A DNA stretch of 15,546 nucleotides, from contig JAPOXB010000126.1 in NCBI GenBank assembly GCA_026707335.1, positions 20,733 through 36,278 of the forward strand, in the 5' to 3' direction. This stretch comes from Chloroflexota bacterium (GTDB lineage: Bacteria; Chloroflexota; Dehalococcoidia; Bin125). Position 1 is the first letter of the stretch. Each line of letters starts with the position of its first letter. The notes under the pieces were generated by a model. It saw nothing but the letters and a program-made list of their open reading frames with translations. It was not told the DNA's origin and did not search any database. The translations under genes and the position numbers were made by a program. Below are positions 14,585 through 15,546 of the stretch, piece by piece.

Positions 14585-15403
14585 CTACTCGATCTCGGCG
14601 TCCTCGATCTCGGCATTCCGATACCGCCCGAGACCGCGTGTCTCGACCAGCTTCACCAGCAGGATGCCCAGGCCGTAGAGGAAGATCAGCGGGATGGCGA
14701 CGGCCGCCTGGGTGACGGGGTCGATCGACGGCGTGATCAGCGCCGCGATGATGAACGAGCCGATGATCGCCCAGCGCCAGGCCCGGATCAGCCGGTGCGC
14801 GGTGATGACGCCCAGCCACCCGAAGCCCATCAAGACGAGCGGCGTCTCGAACACGATGCCCGTCCAGAACACGAAGCGGGTGAGCATGTCGATGTAGTTG
14901 CTGATCCGGATTTGCGGGTCGGCGATGTTGTCGCCGAAGTCCAGCAGGAAGTCGAGCGCGGGAGGCCATGCGACGAAGAACGCGAACGCGCCCCCGCCCG
15001 CGAAGGAGAGGGATGCCAGCAGCACGATCGGCAGCAGCCAGCGGCGCTCTTGGGGCTCCAGCGCCGGGTTGACGAACATGAACCCCTGGTAGATCACCAT
15101 CGGCATCGCCACGGCGATCCCCACCAGCAGCCCGACCTTGAAGTAGGCCGAGATGAAGCCCAGCAGCTCGGTGAAGATCGGCCGGAAGTCCGGGTCCGCC
15201 GCCCGGCCCGGTTCGATCAGGAAGTTCAGGATCTGGTTCGTGAAGATCAGCGCGACGACCGTCGTCAGGACGATCGTGAGCGCCGCGATCGTCAAGCGCT
15301 GCCGCGCCTCCACCAAGTGCTCACCGATGGTGAGCATGCCCTTGGCGCGCTGCTCCTCCTCGTCGATGATCTCAGGTTCTAGCTCAGGGGCGCTGGTCGT
15401 CAT
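14585..15403 (-). CDS. tatC: Sec-independent protein translocase TatC
   Basis: TatC is the multi-spanning receptor of the twin-arginine translocation system; it binds signal peptides of folded cargo in the cytoplasmic membrane. The product is 272 aa (usual 240-270) with six predicted membrane segments (starting at about residues 38, 86, 123, 174, 207 and 231). Key residues align: EHLVEARQRL (28-37, with E32 as in HLxEL), PALEPQERR (E119, equivalent to E. coli E103) and GIVFETPLV (E186, near E. coli E170). The N-terminal tail is acidic (residues 7-17) and the C-terminal tail carries a duplicated AEIE. ATG 15403 has no strong Shine-Dalgarno; ATG at codon 23 (15337), just before the conserved helix and after AAGG, is a credible alternative. 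No tatA is visible within the window, so the rest of the system is beyond the edge or elsewhere. Confidence 0.94.
   Translation of the reverse strand: MTTSAPELEPEIIDEEEQRAKGMLTIGEHLVEARQRLTIAALTIVLTTVVALIFTNQILNFLIEPGRAADPDFRPIFTELLGFISAYFKVGLLVGIAVAMPMVIYQGFMFVNPALEPQERRWLLPIVLLASLSFAGGGAFAFFVAWPPALDFLLDFGDNIADPQIRISNYIDMLTRFVFWTGIVFETPLVLMGFGWLGVITAHRLIRAWRWAIIGSFIIAALITPSIDPVTQAAVAIPLIFLYGLGILLVKLVETRGLGRYRNAEIEDAEIE
14588..14614 (-). repeat. 12-bp direct repeat in the tatC C-terminal tail
   Basis: CTCGATCTCGGC occurs twice on the plus strand (14588-14599 and 14603-14614) with a 15-base period. It encodes AEIE twice around an Asp in the last residues of TatC. The recent-looking duplication sits in the cytosolic tail, where lengthening is usually tolerated. 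Confidence 0.8.
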
Positions 15404-15457
15404 TGGTCTGCTTCGCCGGGATGTGTGCTGACCCGGGCCTCGTGTGGGGGGCCGGCG

Positions 15458-15546
15458 CTACCCGCCCGGCCGTCGCCGGCGGTTGATGGAGATGATATTG
15501 CCCGGCCGGGCCGCCTTGGATCCGCCCGAGGAGGTCCGCCCAAGCC
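15458..15546 (-). CDS. 3' end of an unidentified minus-strand gene
   Basis: The last 28 codons of a frame open to the window edge and closed by TAG at 15458-15460. Of the three minus-strand frames here, this one has the highest G/C in third codon positions, which is why I chose it. The tail is basic (GNIISINRRRRPGG at the end) and not recognisable; I cannot name a function. It reads in the same direction as tatC and ends 54 bases before the tatC start. A GCCGGCG/CGCCGGC inverted repeat (15451-15457 and 15474-15480) surrounds its stop. A competing frame, ending in a TGA that overlaps the tatC ATG (ATGA), has poorer codon bias but cannot be excluded. Confidence 0.35.
   Translation of the reverse strand, partial: LGRTSSGGSKAARPGNIISINRRRRPGG

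Noticed and set aside
15404..15546. A TatA C-terminus upstream of tatC, using the frame whose TGA overlaps the tatC ATG.
   Set aside because: The ATGA overlap is tempting, but third-position G/C is poor in that frame and the peptide does not resemble a TatA tail. Another frame ending at 15458 has better codon bias.

Overview
This is a high-GC bacterial chromosome segment with ordinary housekeeping content: short spacers, strong G/C bias at third codon positions, and several GTG starts. I see no insertion sequence, integrase, tRNA, rRNA or CRISPR array. My best guess for the source is Chloroflexota, near the Thermomicrobia/Sphaerobacter side. The clues are the FtsK, which has a proline-glycine-tryptophan insert I remember from that phylum, an F420-type luciferase-like oxidoreductase, a fused AccD-AccA, a zinc-ribbon adenylate cyclase and a type 4 uracil-DNA glycosylase. 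This is inference, not a database result.

Layout on the plus strand. The 3' end of panB and all of panC (1-1154) make pantoate and then pantothenate. A 436-base spacer (1155-1590) is the one clearly non-ordinary stretch. It has a near-consensus promoter followed at once by a tiny possibly leaderless ORF, seven 10-bp tandem units with helically phased A-tracts, and a weaker promoter-like box close to the next gene. Then comes a compact cluster yebC-ruvC-ruvA-uvrB (1591-5598). ruvC follows yebC by 2 nt, and ruvA and uvrB each start inside the previous gene's stop (GTGA overlaps). It combines a YebC-family protein, the Holliday junction resolvase, a RuvA-like junction protein and the excision-repair damage-loading protein. 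A class III nucleotidyl cyclase (5677-6462) closes this strand.

The next block lies on the minus strand and converges on the cyclase. Read 5' to 3' it is rnj (RNase J) - ftsK - accDA (12655 down to 6486): RNA decay, chromosome translocation at division, and the carboxyltransferase of acetyl-CoA carboxylase. Divergent from rnj is an F420-dependent LLM-family oxidoreductase (12832-13767). Convergent with that, on the minus strand, are tatC (15403-14585) and a type 4 uracil-DNA glycosylase (14427-13798). The last bases carry the 3' end of an unidentified minus-strand gene.

Genome maintenance dominates: ruvC, ruvA, uvrB, udg and ftsK all act on DNA repair or segregation. I find no convincing new multi-gene system. 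The points most worth checking are the degenerate RuvA without a ruvB beside it, the phased 10-bp repeat array and promoter upstream of yebC, a clamp-binding-like QLSLL tail on the glycosylase, a hairpin at the ftsK ribosome binding site, and altered catalytic-loop residues in the AccA half of the fusion.
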